NCBI GenBank assembly: GCA_026002975.1
Contig: BPGJ01000001.1
Coordinates: 124,001-188,000, forward strand
DNA length: 64,000 bases
Origin: Acidimicrobiia bacterium
GTDB lineage: Bacteria; Actinomycetota; Acidimicrobiia; Spongiisociales; ZC4RG35
Direction of reading: 5' to 3'
The position numbers were made by a program, and so were the translations under genes. Shown here in pieces: positions 45,436-55,617 of this stretch; positions within the stretch are counted from its first letter, which is position 1, and every line of letters begins with the position of its first letter. The notes below the pieces were generated by a model, which saw only the letters and a program-made list of their open reading frames with translations, made no database searches and was not told the origin of the DNA.

Positions 45436-45986
45436 CCCCGTTCTGTGACTCCTATCGCCTCGAGGACCCGGCCGGTCACTTCTTCGATCTCCCCGAGGCC
45501 GTCCACCTCGATGACGATGGACCGCTTCCGGTAGAAGTCGATCAGAGGTTCGGTCTCCCGCCGGTAGGTGGCCAGCCGGTTTCGGATCGCCGCCTCGGTG
45601 TCGTCCAACCGCCCCCGAGCCAGCATCCGTCGTACCAGCTCGTCCTCCGGCACCTCCAATAACACCACCCGGTCGAGCCCCCCCTCGCCCAGCAGCCGAT
45701 CGAGGGCCTCGGCCTGTCCCAGAGTCCTGGGGAAGCCGTCGAGGATGAACCCCCGGGCGGCGTCGGGCTGCGACAGCCTCCCTTCGAGCATCTCGACGAC
45801 CACTTCGTCGGGCACGTAGTCTCCGGCCTGCATGATCCGGTTCACCTTCCTCCCCAGCTCGGTGTCGGGATCCAAGGAACGGAACATGTCTCCGGTCGAG
45901 ATATGAGCGATCCCCAGTCGCTCGGCGACCGACTTGGCCTGGGTCCCCTTGCCGGCTCCCGGCGGTCCGATGAACAGCAGCCTCAC
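45432..45986 (-). CDS. adk: Adenylate kinase (short LID form)
   Basis: Balances ATP, ADP and AMP. The 184-residue protein has the P-loop GPPGAGKGT (8-16), HISTGDMFR, GFILDGFPRTLGQAEALD and RLDDTEAAIRNRL. The LID is only a short loop (ARGRLDD) without the zinc-binding Cys motif; this ~180-residue form is typical of actinobacteria such as Mycobacterium. The start is GTG at 45986, overlapping the secY stop. Confidence 0.97.
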   Translation of the reverse strand: MRLLFIGPPGAGKGTQAKSVAERLGIAHISTGDMFRSLDPDTELGRKVNRIMQAGDYVPDEVVVEMLEGRLSQPDAARGFILDGFPRTLGQAEALDRLLGEGGLDRVVLLEVPEDELVRRMLARGRLDDTEAAIRNRLATYRRETEPLIDFYRKRSIVIEVDGLGEIEEVTGRVLEAIGVTERG

Positions 45987-47299
45987 GTGAGGATCCCCTC
46001 GTAGTTGCGCATGGTGAGCTGACTCTCGATCTGCTTCATGGTCTCGAGAGCCACCCCGACCACGATGAGGATCGACACTCCCGAGAAGCTGATGGCGATC
46101 CCCCAGATCAACCCGGCGATGGTGGGCAGCACCGAGATGAACGCCAGGAAGATCGACCCGGGCAGGGTTATCCGGTTGAGGATGTGTCCCAGATACTGGG
46201 CGGTCTGCCGGCCGGGACGCACCCCAGGGATGAAACCTCCTTGACGTTGGATCATCTCCGCCTGCTTCTCAGGATCGAACTGGATGGCGGTGTAGAAGTA
46301 GGTGAAGAAGATGATCAGGAAGAACAGGATGATCACGTACCAGATGCTGATCTGTCCGGCCCCTCCGCCACCCAGGTTGGTGTCCACCCAGTTGCGGACG
46401 GCCTGGACGATCCTGCCGTCGGACGGTATGGCGGTCACCAACAGCGCGGGGAACAGCATCACCGAGGTGGCGAAGATCACCGGGATCACCCCGGCGGTGT
46501 TCACCTTCAACGGGATGTAGGTGGACTGCCCTCCCAGCACCCGACGCCCCCGCACCCGTTTGGCGAACTGGATGGGGATCCGACGCTGGGCCTGATCCAT
46601 GTAGATGATCGCGACCACCATGGCGAGGAACACCGCCATGATCACGATGAAACGACCCCAGCGTCCCACGTCGGCGGTCTGGAACCAGATCTGGCCGAAC
46701 ACGAACGGGAACTGGCTGATGATCGAGACGAAGATGAGCAGCGACATGCCGTTGCCCACCCCTCGTTGGGTGATCAGCTCCCCCAACCACATGATGAACG
46801 CCGTCCCCGCGGTCATGGTCAGGACGATCAGCGCGACCCGGCCGGGCGTGTAGTTGGGGACCAGGTCGATCCCCTGGGTGAACTGACCGGTGTGGAACAG
46901 GAAGGTGAAGCCGGTGGACTGGATCAACGCCAGCGCCACCGTCAGGTAGCGGGTCCACTGGGTGATCACCTTCCGGCCCGACTCGCCCTCCTCCTGGAGG
47001 GCCTGGAGTTTGGGGATCACCACCGCCAGGAGCTGCATGATGATCGAGGCGGTGATGTAGGGCATGATGCCCAGGGAGAACACCGAGAACGCCTCGAGGG
47101 CGCCACCCGAGAACAGGTTGAGCAACCCGAACACCCCGCCTACCTGTTGCTGCTCCTGGAACAGCCTCACCGCGTCCAGGTCGATGCCGGGCACCGGGAT
47201 GGTGGCGCCCAACCGGTAGACAGCGAACATCGCCAGGGTGAACAGGATCTTCTTCCGAAGATCCGGGATGGCGAACATGTGGCGGTAGATGGCGAGCAT
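45983..47299 (-). CDS. secY: Preprotein translocase channel SecY
   Basis: Channel of the Sec export system, in complex with SecE (3327-3650). The 438-residue protein has ten membrane helices. The start is FAIPDLRKKILFTLAMFAVYRLG, with GTTIPVPGID-like ATIPVPGIDLDAV. FSGGALEAFSVFSLGIMPYITASIIMQL lies in helix 2, and the cytoplasmic loops PIQFAKRVRGRRV and GGFIPGVRPGRQTAQYL contact SecA and the ribosome. The ATG at 47299 follows rplO by 27 bases. Confidence 0.97.
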   Translation of the reverse strand: MLAIYRHMFAIPDLRKKILFTLAMFAVYRLGATIPVPGIDLDAVRLFQEQQQVGGVFGLLNLFSGGALEAFSVFSLGIMPYITASIIMQLLAVVIPKLQALQEEGESGRKVITQWTRYLTVALALIQSTGFTFLFHTGQFTQGIDLVPNYTPGRVALIVLTMTAGTAFIMWLGELITQRGVGNGMSLLIFVSIISQFPFVFGQIWFQTADVGRWGRFIVIMAVFLAMVVAIIYMDQAQRRIPIQFAKRVRGRRVLGGQSTYIPLKVNTAGVIPVIFATSVMLFPALLVTAIPSDGRIVQAVRNWVDTNLGGGGAGQISIWYVIILFFLIIFFTYFYTAIQFDPEKQAEMIQRQGGFIPGVRPGRQTAQYLGHILNRITLPGSIFLAFISVLPTIAGLIWGIAISFSGVSILIVVGVALETMKQIESQLTMRNYEGILT

Positions 47300-47326
47300 G
47301 CGGGGGCTCCTAGATGATGCGCCGGG

Positions 47327-47791
47327 TCACCGCTCGACGACCTCGACGCTACCCCCGGCCGCCTCGATCTTCTCCCGGGCGGAGGCGCTGAAGGCGTGGG
47401 CCTTCACGGCCAGCGGTCGGGTGAGCTCACCCTCCGCCAGCACCTTGACCCGCCCACGGTGCCTTACCAGGCCCCGGTCACGCAAGACCTCCGGGGTGAC
47501 CTCGTCGCCCGGCCCGAAGTTGGCCTCGAGGGTCGCCAGGTTGACGATGGCGAACACCTCCTTGTTGGGGTTCTTGAACCCCTTGAGCTTGGGGAGCCGA
47601 CGCACCAGGGGGATCTGGCCGCCTTCGAAACCGGGGCGCAGCTTGTTGCGGGCCAGGAGTCCTTTGGTTCCCCGGCCGGCGGTCTTGCCGCGCCTGCCCG
47701 ACTCGCCTCGCCCGACTCGTATCCGGCGCTTCTTGGCCCCTGCCGGGGGGCGGAGATGGTGCAGTTTGAGCTGGGAACGCTGCTCACCCAT
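47327..47791 (-). CDS. rplO: 50S ribosomal protein L15
   Basis: Late-assembly 50S protein. The 154-residue product has [37 protein letters not shown] at the N-terminus, [22 protein letters not shown] in the middle and [23 protein letters not shown] at the end. The ATG at 47791 lies 8 bases inside rpmD, so the genes overlap. It leads into secY, as in other spc operons. Confidence 0.97.
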   Translation of the reverse strand: MGEQRSQLKLHHLRPPAGAKKRRIRVGRGESGRRGKTAGRGTKGLLARNKLRPGFEGGQIPLVRRLPKLKGFKNPNKEVFAIVNLATLEANFGPGDEVTPEVLRDRGLVRHRGRVKVLAEGELTRPLAVKAHAFSASAREKIEAAGGSVEVVER

Positions 47792-47999
47792 GGTGGATGC
47801 TCCTGGTCTTCCCCGGAGCCTCCTCCTCCACCTCGACTAGGTGGGCGACCTTGTGGATCATGCCCCTGACGGCCGGGGTGTCGGGGTGGCTCACGGTCTG
47901 GTGGATCTTCTTCAGCCCCAGGGATCGCACGGTCGCCCTGGTCTTGGGCTTCTGGCCTATGAGGCTACGGCGCAAGGTGATCTTGAGTCGATCAGCCAT
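47784..47999 (-). CDS. rpmD: 50S ribosomal protein L30
   Basis: A 71-residue 50S protein with [32 protein letters not shown] and a middle [13 protein letters not shown]. It is about 10 residues longer than the usual 60, with extra [12 protein letters not shown] at the C-terminus that comes from the stretch overlapping rplO. The ATG at 47999 overlaps the rpsE 3' end by 8 bases. Confidence 0.96.
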   Translation of the reverse strand: MADRLKITLRRSLIGQKPKTRATVRSLGLKKIHQTVSHPDTPAVRGMIHKVAHLVEVEEEAPGKTRSIHHG

Positions 48000-48540
48000 T
48001 CGAAGCGCTCCTCATCGACTCGGCGCTGCGGTAGGCAGCCAACAGGGCGGGCGGCACGAAGTCCTCGGGCTTCTTGCCCCGCAGGCGCGCCACCTCGTCG
48101 GGTCGACGCTGCTTACCGAGGGCGTCCATCGTGGCTCGGGCCACGTTGAGGTGGGTGGGGGATCCCAACGACTTGGTAAGGGCATCCCGGATGCCGGCGG
48201 CTTCCAGGATCTGACGGACCGCGCCACCGGCGATCACCCCGGTACCGGGCGCCGCCGGTTTGATGTACACCTTCGACGCGTCGTGGCGTCCATAGGTCTC
48301 GTGGACGACGGTCTGACCTGCCATGGGGACCGTGATCATCGATCGCCGGGCGATCTCGAAGGCCTTCTGGATCGCGGCCGGCACCTCCCTCGCCTTTCCA
48401 TATCCGATCCCGACACGGCCGTTTCCGTCTCCCACCACCACCAGGGCCGTGAACGAGAAGCGACGGCCGCCCTTGACCACCTTCGCGACCCGGTTGATCT
48501 GGATGACCCGTTCGTCCAACTGCTGCTGTGTATCGGCCAT
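47992..48540 (-). CDS. rpsE: 30S ribosomal protein S5
   Basis: Part of the decoding centre and mRNA-unwinding path. The 182-residue protein has [72 protein letters not shown] and the C-terminal ATMDAL. Residues of the spectinomycin loop ([11 protein letters not shown]) look wild-type. The ATG at 48540 abuts rplR. Confidence 0.97.
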   Translation of the reverse strand: MADTQQQLDERVIQINRVAKVVKGGRRFSFTALVVVGDGNGRVGIGYGKAREVPAAIQKAFEIARRSMITVPMAGQTVVHETYGRHDASKVYIKPAAPGTGVIAGGAVRQILEAAGIRDALTKSLGSPTHLNVARATMDALGKQRRPDEVARLRGKKPEDFVPPALLAAYRSAESMRSASNG

Positions 48541-48541
48541 G

Positions 48542-48898
48542 TCAGAGCTCCAAACCTGCTTCTCGGGCGGCGTCGGCGAGGGCCTTGACCCGGCCGTGGT
48601 AACGGTACCCGCCGCGGTCGAACACCACCCGGCCGACTCCCGCGGCCTTGGCCCTCTCCGCCACCAGGCGTCCTACCTCGGCGGCGGTCTCCACGGTGAG
48701 CGTCCGGTCCCGCAGCCCGGGTTCCAGCGACGAGGCGGCAGCCAGGGTGCGTCCCGCATCGTCGTCGATCACCTGCGCGTAGATATAGCGGTTGGAACGG
48801 AACACGACCAGCCGGGGCCGGGTCGCGGTTCCGCGAACCTTGCGCCGCACCCGCCGATGCCGACGGATCCGTGCCTCCCTCCTGGTCTTCGCCATCAT
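48542..48898 (-). CDS. rplR: 50S ribosomal protein L18
   Basis: Binds 5S rRNA with L5. The 118-residue product has [41 protein letters not shown], followed by [42 protein letters not shown]. The start is ATG at 48898 (MMAK...), overlapping the rplF stop (ATGA); the next ATG at 48895 also fits. Confidence 0.97.
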   Translation of the reverse strand: MMAKTRREARIRRHRRVRRKVRGTATRPRLVVFRSNRYIYAQVIDDDAGRTLAAASSLEPGLRDRTLTVETAAEVGRLVAERAKAAGVGRVVFDRGGYRYHGRVKALADAAREAGLEL

Positions 48899-49431
48899 CG
48901 TCCCGCCTTTCCGGCCTTACGGCGGATCTGCTCTCCGGCGTAGCGAACTCCCTTGCCCTTGTAGGGCTCGGGGGGCCTGATCCTGCGTATGTCGGCTGCC
49001 ACCTGGCCGACCAGCTCCTTGTCGATGCCCACCACGCCCACCTTGGTGGGTTCGGGCACCTCGAAGGTGATCCCTTCCGGAGCTCGGTACACCACCGGAT
49101 GGCTGAACCCGAGCTGCAGTTCCAGCTCGGATCCTCGGAGAGCCGCCCGGTATCCCACACCGACGATCTCCAGGTCCTTCCGGAACCCTTCCGAGACCCC
49201 GGCCACCATGTTGGCCAGGAGCGCCCTGGACAACCCGTGGAGCGCCTTGGCCGTCCGGGTGTCTCCCTTCCTCGAGACCCGCACGACCCCGTCCTCCACC
49301 TCGAAGCCGACTTCGTCGGGGAACTCCCGGGTGAGGACCCCTTTGGGTCCCTTCACCGTCACCCGGTTGCCCTCCACCTGGATCTCGACTCCGGCGGGAA
49401 TCGGGATGGGCATCTTCCCTATCCGACTCAT
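48895..49431 (-). CDS. rplF: 50S ribosomal protein L6
   Basis: Near the factor-binding centre. The 178-residue protein has [36 protein letters not shown] and the C-terminal [24 protein letters not shown]. The ATG at 49431 overlaps the rpsH TGA by one base (TGATG), with GAGGTG five bases upstream. In-frame GTG codons at 49437 and 49434 lie inside rpsH and are less likely. Confidence 0.97.
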   Translation of the reverse strand: MSRIGKMPIPIPAGVEIQVEGNRVTVKGPKGVLTREFPDEVGFEVEDGVVRVSRKGDTRTAKALHGLSRALLANMVAGVSEGFRKDLEIVGVGYRAALRGSELELQLGFSHPVVYRAPEGITFEVPEPTKVGVVGIDKELVGQVAADIRRIRPPEPYKGKGVRYAGEQIRRKAGKAGR

Positions 49432-49826
49432 CACCACACCTCGCAGATGATCTCGCCACCCAGTCTGCGCCGGCGGGCCTCCCGGTCGGGGAGCAGACCC
49501 TGAGAGGTGGACACCACCGCGATGCCCAATCCGCCCTGCACCCGGGGGATGGCATCGGCCGGGCGGTATATCCGCTGACCCGGCTTGGACACCCTCTTCA
49601 GGCCCCTGATCGCAGGGGTGCGGTCCTTGGCGTAGCGAAGATGGAGGACCAACTCGCTGTGGGAGCCCACCTGCTTCAGTTCGTAACGGTCTATGAACCC
49701 CTCGGCGACCAGGAGGCGAGCCAGTGCCTCCTTGAGCTTGGACGCGGGCATCGACACGGTGGCGTGCCCCACCGCCACCGCATTGCGGATACGGGTGAGC
49801 ATGTCGGCGATCGGATCGGTCATCAT
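49431..49826 (-). CDS. rpsH: 30S ribosomal protein S8
   Basis: Primary 16S binder; in E. coli it represses the spc operon at L5. The 131-residue product has [38 protein letters not shown], a middle [14 protein letters not shown] and the C-terminal [27 protein letters not shown], here with VVSTSQG. The start is ATG at 49826 or the adjacent ATG at 49823. Confidence 0.97.
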   Translation of the reverse strand: MMTDPIADMLTRIRNAVAVGHATVSMPASKLKEALARLLVAEGFIDRYELKQVGSHSELVLHLRYAKDRTPAIRGLKRVSKPGQRIYRPADAIPRVQGGLGIAVVSTSQGLLPDREARRRRLGGEIICEVW

Positions 49827-49828
49827 GA

Positions 49829-50014
49829 CTACCACGACGCCTTTCTCACCCCGGGCAGCTCGCCCCGCGAAGCCAGCTCCCTGAAGCAGATGCGGCACAT
49901 ACCGAAGTCCCTCAGAAAGGCTCGGGCTCGCCCACACCGTTTGCAGCGGTTGTAGGCCCGCACCTTGAACTTCGGCTTCCGGTTCGCCTTGACGATCAAC
50001 GCTTTCCTGGCCAT
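49829..50014 (-). CDS. rpsN: 30S ribosomal protein S14, zinc-binding type Z
   Basis: A 61-residue zinc ribbon protein: [46 protein letters not shown]. Two CxxC pairs (CKRC and CRIC) bind zinc. The longer zinc-free S14 form is not in this window. The ATG at 50014 follows GAGGAG. Its location in the spc operon between rplE and rpsH is normal. Confidence 0.97.
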   Translation of the reverse strand: MARKALIVKANRKPKFKVRAYNRCKRCGRARAFLRDFGMCRICFRELASRGELPGVRKASW

Positions 50015-50022
50015 GAGTCTCC

Positions 50023-50601
50023 TCAGCTCGCGGTCTGCCGGCGACGGAACGGGAAACCGAACGCCTCGAGCAACGCCCGGGCAGAGTCGTCGTCGTCGGC
50101 GGTGGTGCAGATCGTGATGTCCATCCCCCGCACCGCGGTGATCTTGTCGTAGTCGACCTCCGGGAATATGAGCTGCTCGGACACCCCGAAGGTGTAGTTG
50201 CCCCGACCGTCGAAGGATCGCGGGTCGAGCCCGCGGAAGTCGCGGATCCTGGGGATGGCGATTGCGAGCAGCCGGTCGAAGAACTCCCACATCCGGTCGC
50301 CTCGCAGGGTGACCGAACATCCGACCGGCATTCCCTGCCGCAGCTTGAAACCGGCGATCGACTTGCGAGCCCGGTTGAGGCGAGGACGCTGGCCGGTGAT
50401 GACGGTCAACTCCTCCATGGCCGACTCGATCTGCTTGCGGTCTTGGATGGCCTCCCCTACCCCCATGTTCACCACGATCTTCTCGAGACGCGGTACCTGC
50501 ATCGGGTTGGAGAGACCCAGCTGGGTCTGCAGACGGGGAGCGACCTCCTCCCGGTACTTCACCTTCAGGCGGGGTTCGATCCGGGTCTCGGTGGTGGTCA
50601 C
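50023..50601 (-). CDS. rplE: 50S ribosomal protein L5
   Basis: Binds 5S rRNA and contacts P-site tRNA. The 192-residue product has [76 protein letters not shown] and the C-terminal [27 protein letters not shown]. The start is GTG at 50601, overlapping the rplX stop as GTGA. The further upstream open frame is rplX antisense-phase sequence. Confidence 0.97.
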   Translation of the reverse strand: MTTTETRIEPRLKVKYREEVAPRLQTQLGLSNPMQVPRLEKIVVNMGVGEAIQDRKQIESAMEELTVITGQRPRLNRARKSIAGFKLRQGMPVGCSVTLRGDRMWEFFDRLLAIAIPRIRDFRGLDPRSFDGRGNYTFGVSEQLIFPEVDYDKITAVRGMDITICTTADDDDSARALLEAFGFPFRRRQTAS

Positions 50602-50909
50602 AGCACACCTCCACACTTGCGGCACACCCGATGCTTGCCCTTCTCGTCGATCCGGTATCCCACCCGGGTGGGTCCACACTCGTCGCACATCGGCATGACG
50701 TTGGAAGCATCGATGGGCATGTCCTTGTCGATGATGCCGCCCTGCATGGTGGCTCCCCGGGGCTTCTGGTGCTTCTTGACGGTGTTGACACCCTCGACCA
50801 GCACCTTGTTCTCCCGGGGGAACACCTTCTCGACCCGCGACACCTTCCCGGCGTCCTTACCGGCGATCACCATCACCTTGTCCCCGGCCCGGAGTCTCAT
50901 CTTGGGCAT
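50598..50909 (-). CDS. rplX: 50S ribosomal protein L24
   Basis: Starts 50S assembly. The 103-residue KOW-domain protein has [46 protein letters not shown]. Two CxxC pairs near the end (CDEC, CRKC) may bind zinc. The ATG at 50909 overlaps the rplN stop by one base, 7 bases after GGAGG; the GTG one codon upstream is possible. Confidence 0.96.
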   Translation of the reverse strand: MPKMRLRAGDKVMVIAGKDAGKVSRVEKVFPRENKVLVEGVNTVKKHQKPRGATMQGGIIDKDMPIDASNVMPMCDECGPTRVGYRIDEKGKHRVCRKCGGVL

Positions 50910-51277
50910 CACAGCACCTCCGGAGCCAACGAGACGATCCTCATGAACTTCCGCTCCCTCAGCTCCCGGGCCACTGGACCGAAGATTCGGGTGCCGCGAG
51001 GCTGCAGGTTGTTGTCGAGGATCACGCAGGCGTTGTCGTCGAAGCGGATGTAGGTGCCGTCGGGCCGCCGCTTCTCCTTCCGGGTCCGAACCACCACCGC
51101 CTTCACCACGTCGCCCTTCTTGATGTTGGCGTGGGGGACCGCATCCTTCACGGTGGCGACGATCACGTCGCCCAACCCCGCGTATCGACGGTGGGATCCG
51201 CCCAGGACGCGGATGCAGAGGACCTCCCGGGCACCCGAGTTGTCGGCGACCTTGAGTCTGGATTCCTGCTGGATCAT
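50909..51277 (-). CDS. rplN: 50S ribosomal protein L14
   Basis: Forms subunit bridges B5 and B8. The 122-residue protein begins [28 protein letters not shown] and contains [32 protein letters not shown], then [30 protein letters not shown]. The ATG at 51277 overlaps the rpsQ stop (ATGA). The open frame extends upstream to 51310 without support. Confidence 0.97.
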   Translation of the reverse strand: MIQQESRLKVADNSGAREVLCIRVLGGSHRRYAGLGDVIVATVKDAVPHANIKKGDVVKAVVVRTRKEKRRPDGTYIRFDDNACVILDNNLQPRGTRIFGPVARELRERKFMRIVSLAPEVL

Positions 51278-51531
51278 CGGGCCCTCTCCAGGATCTCCAC
51301 CACCCGCCACCGCTTGAGGCGGGACAGCGGCCGGGTCTCCTCCACCCTCACCAGGTCACCCACCCTCGCCTCGTTGTTCTCGTCGTGGGCGTGCAGCTTC
51401 TTGGTCCTGCGGACCAGCTTCTCGTAGGTGGGGTGTTTGTAGGGCGCGTCGATCTGGACGGTCACGGTCTTGTCCCGCGCGTCCGACACCACGACTCCGA
51501 CCCGCTGCTTCCTCGAGCCCCGACCACTCAT
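51274..51531 (-). CDS. rpsQ: 30S ribosomal protein S17
   Basis: An 85-residue OB-fold 16S binder. It has [45 protein letters not shown] and [27 protein letters not shown]. The ATG at 51531 overlaps rpmC by 4 bases, so rpmC-rpsQ-rplN translation is coupled. Confidence 0.97.
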   Translation of the reverse strand: MSGRGSRKQRVGVVVSDARDKTVTVQIDAPYKHPTYEKLVRRTKKLHAHDENNEARVGDLVRVEETRPLSRLKRWRVVEILERAR

Positions 51532-51746
51532 CGGATGTCCTCCCGCTCCTCCCAGGCCGCGATCTCCTGGGCCCGCATGACGGTGAGGATGCGGGCGATG
51601 TCCTTCTTCACCTGCCCGATACGGGCGGTGTTGTCGAGCTGGTTGGTGGCGAGCTGGAACCGGAGGTTGAACAGCTCGGCTTTGGCCTGGTCGAGCTTCT
51701 CGGCCAGCTCTCCGTAGCTCAGCTTCCTCAGCTCGGCAGCCTTCAT
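51528..51746 (-). CDS. rpmC: 50S ribosomal protein L29
   Basis: A 72-residue helical hairpin at the peptide exit. It has [39 protein letters not shown], then [21 protein letters not shown]. The ATG at 51746 overlaps the rplP stop (ATGA). The ORF that extends upstream to 52037 is only a shadow of rplP. Confidence 0.97.
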   Translation of the reverse strand: MKAAELRKLSYGELAEKLDQAKAELFNLRFQLATNQLDNTARIGQVKKDIARILTVMRAQEIAAWEEREDIR

Positions 51747-52156
51747 AGACCCTCCCGCTTGACGAACCGGGTCTTGACCGGGAGCTTGTGCCCGGCCCGG
51801 CGCATGGCTTCCCGGGCGAGGTCCTCGGGGACGCCGGCCAGCTCGAACATGACCCGGCCCGGCTTCACCACGGCCACCCAGAATTCCGGGTTTCCCTTGC
51901 CCGACCCCATTCGGGTCTCGGCCGGCTTCTTGGTGACCGGCTTGTCGGGGAAGATGGTGATCCACACCTTTCCGCCACGACGGACGGTCCTGGTGATGGC
52001 GATGCGGGCAGACTCGATCTGCCGGGACGTGATCCAACCCGGCTCGAGGGCCTGAATCCCATAGTCACCGAACGACACCGAGGTGCCGCCCTTGGCTACG
52101 CCCTTCATGCGGCCCCGGTGCACCTTCCGGTGCTTCACCCTCTTGGGCATCAACAT
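51743..52156 (-). CDS. rplP: 50S ribosomal protein L16
   Basis: Near the A-site tRNA elbow and late in assembly. The 137-residue product starts [19 protein letters not shown] and has [39 protein letters not shown], then [27 protein letters not shown]. The ATG at 52156 lies 9 bases after AGGAG, at the usual family start (MLMPKR). Confidence 0.97.
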   Translation of the reverse strand: MLMPKRVKHRKVHRGRMKGVAKGGTSVSFGDYGIQALEPGWITSRQIESARIAITRTVRRGGKVWITIFPDKPVTKKPAETRMGSGKGNPEFWVAVVKPGRVMFELAGVPEDLAREAMRRAGHKLPVKTRFVKREGL

Positions 52157-52162
52157 CGCCGT

Positions 52163-53188
52163 CTACTCCTCTTCCTGTTCCGTCGGGCCGGTCGAACCAG
52201 GCTCGGCCGCGGTCTCCGGACCGGTTTCGGTGGTTTCCTCCTCGACCGCGTCGAGGTCGGCTGCAGGGATGACGGGCTCGTCGGACTCGACGACTTCCCG
52301 CTCTTCCCGGTATTCGAGCTCCGCCTCCTCCGGGTCGAGGCGGCGCTTGCCGCCGCCCGCCTCGATGAGACGCTTGCCTTCCCGTTTGGGACCGCCGGCC
52401 TCGACCAGGCGTTTGCCCCCGCCGGCTTCGATCAGGCGGGGCATTCTATCACCCACCGCGTGCTCCGCCCTCGCCTTGGCGGGTGCGGCTCGACCCCGGG
52501 AGGCCGGCCCGCCGGTGGCGAGTGCGGCCTCGGCCGCGATCTTCTCCCGGCTCACCGCCGCGGTGGGAACCACGTCGCCCTTGTAGACCCACACCTTGAC
52601 GCCGATGGTCCCCACCGTGGTGTGGGCGGTGGCGGTGCCGAAGTCGATGTCGGCTCGGAGGGTGTGGAGGGGGACCCGGCCTTCTCGATACCACTCGCGG
52701 CGACCCATCTCGGCCCCGCCCAGGCGACCCGAGCACTCCACTCGGACTCCCTCGGCTCCGGCCTTGATGGCCGACGCCACGGCCCGCTTCATGGCCCGTC
52801 GGAAGGCGACCCGGTTCTCGAGCTGGTCGGCGATCCCCTGGGCGAGGAGCTGGGCGTCGGTCTCGGCGTCCTTGACTTCGATGATGTTCAGCTTCACCGG
52901 TTTGGAGGCGATCTTCTCCAGGCCGGCCCTCAGACGGTCGGCTTCCACCCCCCTACGCCCGATCACCACCCCCGGTCGGGCGGTGTACACCTCGACGACC
53001 ACCCGATCACGGGTCCTCTCGATGTCGATCCGGGACACCGCACCCCTCCGGAGCTCCGACATGAGGTAGTCCCTTATCCGCCAGTCCTCGTTGACGAGCT
53101 CGACGTAGTCCTTGTCGGAGTACCACTTGGATTTCCAGTCGGTGACGATCCCCAACCGGAACGCGTACGGATGTGTCTTCTGGCCCAT
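52163..53188 (-). CDS. rpsC: 30S ribosomal protein S3 with repetitive C-terminal tail
   Basis: Part of the mRNA entry tunnel and helicase. The conserved core (about residues 1-215) has [25 protein letters not shown] motif [53 protein letters not shown] and [11 protein letters not shown]. The 341-residue length is about 100 more than E. coli S3. The extra part has three near-repeats of [16 protein letters not shown] (about 251-281) and then a strongly acidic end rich in Glu, Thr and Pro. Such an acidic tail could act in assembly. The ATG at 53188 overlaps rplV by one base. Confidence 0.96.
   Translation of the reverse strand: MGQKTHPYAFRLGIVTDWKSKWYSDKDYVELVNEDWRIRDYLMSELRRGAVSRIDIERTRDRVVVEVYTARPGVVIGRRGVEADRLRAGLEKIASKPVKLNIIEVKDAETDAQLLAQGIADQLENRVAFRRAMKRAVASAIKAGAEGVRVECSGRLGGAEMGRREWYREGRVPLHTLRADIDFGTATAHTTVGTIGVKVWVYKGDVVPTAAVSREKIAAEAALATGGPASRGRAAPAKARAEHAVGDRMPRLIEAGGGKRLVEAGGPKREGKRLIEAGGGKRRLDPEEAELEYREEREVVESDEPVIPAADLDAVEEETTETGPETAAEPGSTGPTEQEEE
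52346..52438 (-). repeat. Coding tandem repeat in rpsC
   Basis: Three units encoding [22 protein letters not shown] and RLIEAGGGK in a row near residues 251-281 of S3. Units one and three are identical in protein, with some synonymous base differences. A low-complexity expansion within an otherwise conserved gene. Confidence 0.85.
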
Positions 53189-53535
53189 CAGCTCGCCTCC
53201 TGGTTCCGGTCGGCCACGACGATGGTGATGTGGGAGGTGCGCTTCCTGATCCGGGTGGCCCGCCCCCGGGCGCGGGGGCGGTACCGCTTGAGCGTGGGGC
53301 CTTCGTCGGCGTACGCCTCGGCGACCACCAACTCGTCGGCGTCCAGGGCGTGGTTGTGCTCCGCGTTGGCCACCGCCGAACGCAGCACCTTGATCACCGG
53401 CTCGGCCGCGCGGCGGTTGACGTGGCGGAGGATCTGCTCGGCCTCCGTGACGGGGAGGCCCCGCACCAGGTCCAGCACCCTACGCACCTTGTAGGGGGAC
53501 TGTCGGATGTATCGGGCTCGTGCTCTGACCTTCAT
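53188..53535 (-). CDS. rplV: 50S ribosomal protein L22
   Basis: Lines the exit tunnel; its hairpin is near the macrolide site. The 115-residue protein has [46 protein letters not shown], and the hairpin [29 protein letters not shown]. The ATG at 53535 overlaps rpsS by 4 bases. Confidence 0.97.
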   Translation of the reverse strand: MKVRARARYIRQSPYKVRRVLDLVRGLPVTEAEQILRHVNRRAAEPVIKVLRSAVANAEHNHALDADELVVAEAYADEGPTLKRYRPRARGRATRIRKRTSHITIVVADRNQEAS

Positions 53536-53816
53536 CTCCGCCTCGCCGCCTTCTCCTTCTTCCCGGCGTGACCTCGGAAGGTCCGGGTCGGAGCGAACTC
53601 ACCGAGCTTGTGGCCCACCATCGCCTCGGTTATGTAGACGGGGACGTGCTTGCGTCCGTCGTGCACCGCGATGGTGTGACCGATCATCTCGGGGACGATC
53701 GTCGACCGTCGGCTCCAGGTCCGGATCACCCTCTTCTCGCCCTTGGCGTTGAGCTCCTCGATCTTCTCGATCAGGTGATCGTCGACGAAGGGGCCCTTCT
53801 TCAGACTCCTGGCCAT
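53532..53816 (-). CDS. rpsS: 30S ribosomal protein S19
   Basis: Head protein next to S13. The 94-residue product has [77 protein letters not shown] in order. Only short pieces are needed to identify it: [21 protein letters not shown]. The ATG at 53816 follows rplB by 3 bases. Confidence 0.97.
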   Translation of the reverse strand: MARSLKKGPFVDDHLIEKIEELNAKGEKRVIRTWSRRSTIVPEMIGHTIAVHDGRKHVPVYITEAMVGHKLGEFAPTRTFRGHAGKKEKAARRR

Positions 53817-53819
53817 GGC

Positions 53820-54653
53820 CTACCTCCGACCCTTCGCGTTCCGACGCCGAACGATGTACTTGTCGGACGGCTTGTTCTTCTTGCGGGTACGACCCTCGGG
53901 TTTGCCCCACGGGCTGGTCGGGTGGCGTCCTCCCGACGACTTGCCCTCACCGCCTCCCAGCGGGTGGTCGACCGGGTTCATCGCCACGCCGCGGGTCTGG
54001 GGCCTCACACCCCGCCACCGGTTTCGACCCGCCTTGCCCAGACTGACCAGCTCGGCTTCCGGGTTGCCGACCTGCCCGATCGTGGCCCGGCAGTCCAGCG
54101 GCACCATGCGCATCTCCCCGGACGGCAGCCGAAGCAGAGCCATGCCGCCCTCCTTGGACATGAGCTGGACCGCGGTGCCCGCAGCCCGGGCGAGCTTGGC
54201 GCCTCCTCCGGGGCGAAGCTCGATGGCGTGAACCATCGTCCCGCCCGGGATGTTCCGAAGGGGCAGCGCGTTTCCCGGACGGATGTCCGCCGACGGACCC
54301 GACTCCAGCCAATCGCCCGGTTTGACCCCGAGGGGAGCCAGGATGTAGCGCTTCTCCCCGTCGACGTAGTGGAGCAGCGCGATCCTGGCGTTGCGGTTGG
54401 GGTCGTATTCGATGGCCGCCACCTTGGCGGGGATCCCGTCTTTGTCCCGCCGGAAGTCGATGATCCGGTACTTTCGCTTGTGACCACCGCCCCTGTGCCG
54501 AGACGTGATCCGCCCGTAGGCGTTGCGCCCCCCGGACGACTTCTGCTTGGCGAGGAGCGACTTCTCCGGCTTCTTCTTGGTGATGTCGGCGAAGTCGGAG
54601 ACGGTCTGGAATCGGCGTCCCGGCGAGGTCGGCTTGCGTTTCCTGATGGCCAT
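53820..54653 (-). CDS. rplB: 50S ribosomal protein L2
   Basis: Contacts the peptidyl transferase centre. The 277-residue protein has [39 protein letters not shown], and the C-terminal [29 protein letters not shown] containing the conserved His. The ATG at 54653 gives the expected N-terminus and lies 10 bases after CGGAG; the GTG at 54662 overlaps the rplW stop (GTGA) and is an alternative. Confidence 0.97.
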   Translation of the reverse strand: MAIRKRKPTSPGRRFQTVSDFADITKKKPEKSLLAKQKSSGGRNAYGRITSRHRGGGHKRKYRIIDFRRDKDGIPAKVAAIEYDPNRNARIALLHYVDGEKRYILAPLGVKPGDWLESGPSADIRPGNALPLRNIPGGTMVHAIELRPGGGAKLARAAGTAVQLMSKEGGMALLRLPSGEMRMVPLDCRATIGQVGNPEAELVSLGKAGRNRWRGVRPQTRGVAMNPVDHPLGGGEGKSSGGRHPTSPWGKPEGRTRKKNKPSDKYIVRRRNAKGRR

Positions 54654-54658
54654 GGCGG

Positions 54659-54946
54659 TCACACTCCGAACAGGTCGATCGAGTCATCCGGCGCCAGGGT
54701 CACCAGCGCCCGCTTCGTGTCCTTGCGCCGTCCCTGGACCCACCCGGTCCTCTTCCTCTTGCCCTTGCGCCTCAGGGTGTTGACCCTGAGTACCTTCACT
54801 CCGAAGATCTGCTGGACGGCCTGCTTGATCTCCGTCTTGTTGGCCCGCGGGTCCACCACGAAGGTGTAGGTGTTGTTCTTCTCGATCAGGTCGTAGGACT
54901 TCTCCGAGACGACCGGCTCGAGGATGATGTCGCGGGGGTTCTTCAC
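54659..54946 (-). CDS. rplW: 50S ribosomal protein L23
   Basis: Docking site for trigger factor and SRP at the tunnel exit. The 95-residue product has [53 protein letters not shown] and a lysine/arginine loop [20 protein letters not shown]. The start is GTG at 54946, overlapping the rplD stop (GTGA). Confidence 0.97.
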   Translation of the reverse strand: MKNPRDIILEPVVSEKSYDLIEKNNTYTFVVDPRANKTEIKQAVQQIFGVKVLRVNTLRRKGKRKRTGWVQGRRKDTKRALVTLAPDDSIDLFGV

Positions 54947-55617
54947 GCTTCATCACCTCCCACCTTGACGAAGTCCTCTCGACTCACTTCGTATCCGCGG
55001 CCTTCCACCTCACCCAGCGCGGCCCGGGTGAACACCACCTGGTCGGACCACAGCACGTCGTAGGTGGTGATCTGGCCGGGCTCGGTGATGTGGACCTGGG
55101 GGAGGTTCCTGAGGGAACGTTCCGCCACCCCTTCGTCACGGTTCAGGACGAACAGGATCTTCCCCTGGGCCCCCATCGCCCCCAACAGCCGGGCGGCCCG
55201 AGCCGTCTTGGGGAGGTCCCAGTCGAGGCCTTCCACGACCTTGATCGCACCCTCGGCGGCCCGGGTGGACAATGCCGATCTGAGGGCCAGACGCTTCATC
55301 TTCTTCGGGGTTCGCTGGGCGTAGCTCCTCGGTTTGGGACCGTGAGCCTTGCCTCCCCCGACCCAGTGAGGAGCACGGATGGAGCCCTGCCGGGCCCGGC
55401 CCAGGCCCTTCTGCCTCCAGGGCTTGCGGCCGCCACCCCGAACCTCTCCTCGGGTCTTGGTGGACGCCGTACCCGCGCGGGCACCCGCCAGTTGGGCCGT
55501 GACGACCTGGTGCATGACGGCCAGGTTGGGTTCGATCCCGAAGATCGCCGGATCGAGTGACACCTCTCCCCGGGGCCGACCCTCCGAGTCGTAGAGCGGG
55601 GCCTTGGGCTCGCTCAT
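54943..55617 (-). CDS. rplD: 50S ribosomal protein L4
   Basis: Extends into the exit tunnel; in E. coli it also controls the S10 operon. The 224-residue protein has the tunnel loop [47 protein letters not shown] and the C-terminal [19 protein letters not shown]. The ATG at 55617 overlaps the rplC stop (ATGA). Confidence 0.97.
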   Translation of the reverse strand: MSEPKAPLYDSEGRPRGEVSLDPAIFGIEPNLAVMHQVVTAQLAGARAGTASTKTRGEVRGGGRKPWRQKGLGRARQGSIRAPHWVGGGKAHGPKPRSYAQRTPKKMKRLALRSALSTRAAEGAIKVVEGLDWDLPKTARAARLLGAMGAQGKILFVLNRDEGVAERSLRNLPQVHITEPGQITTYDVLWSDQVVFTRAALGEVEGRGYEVSREDFVKVGGDEA

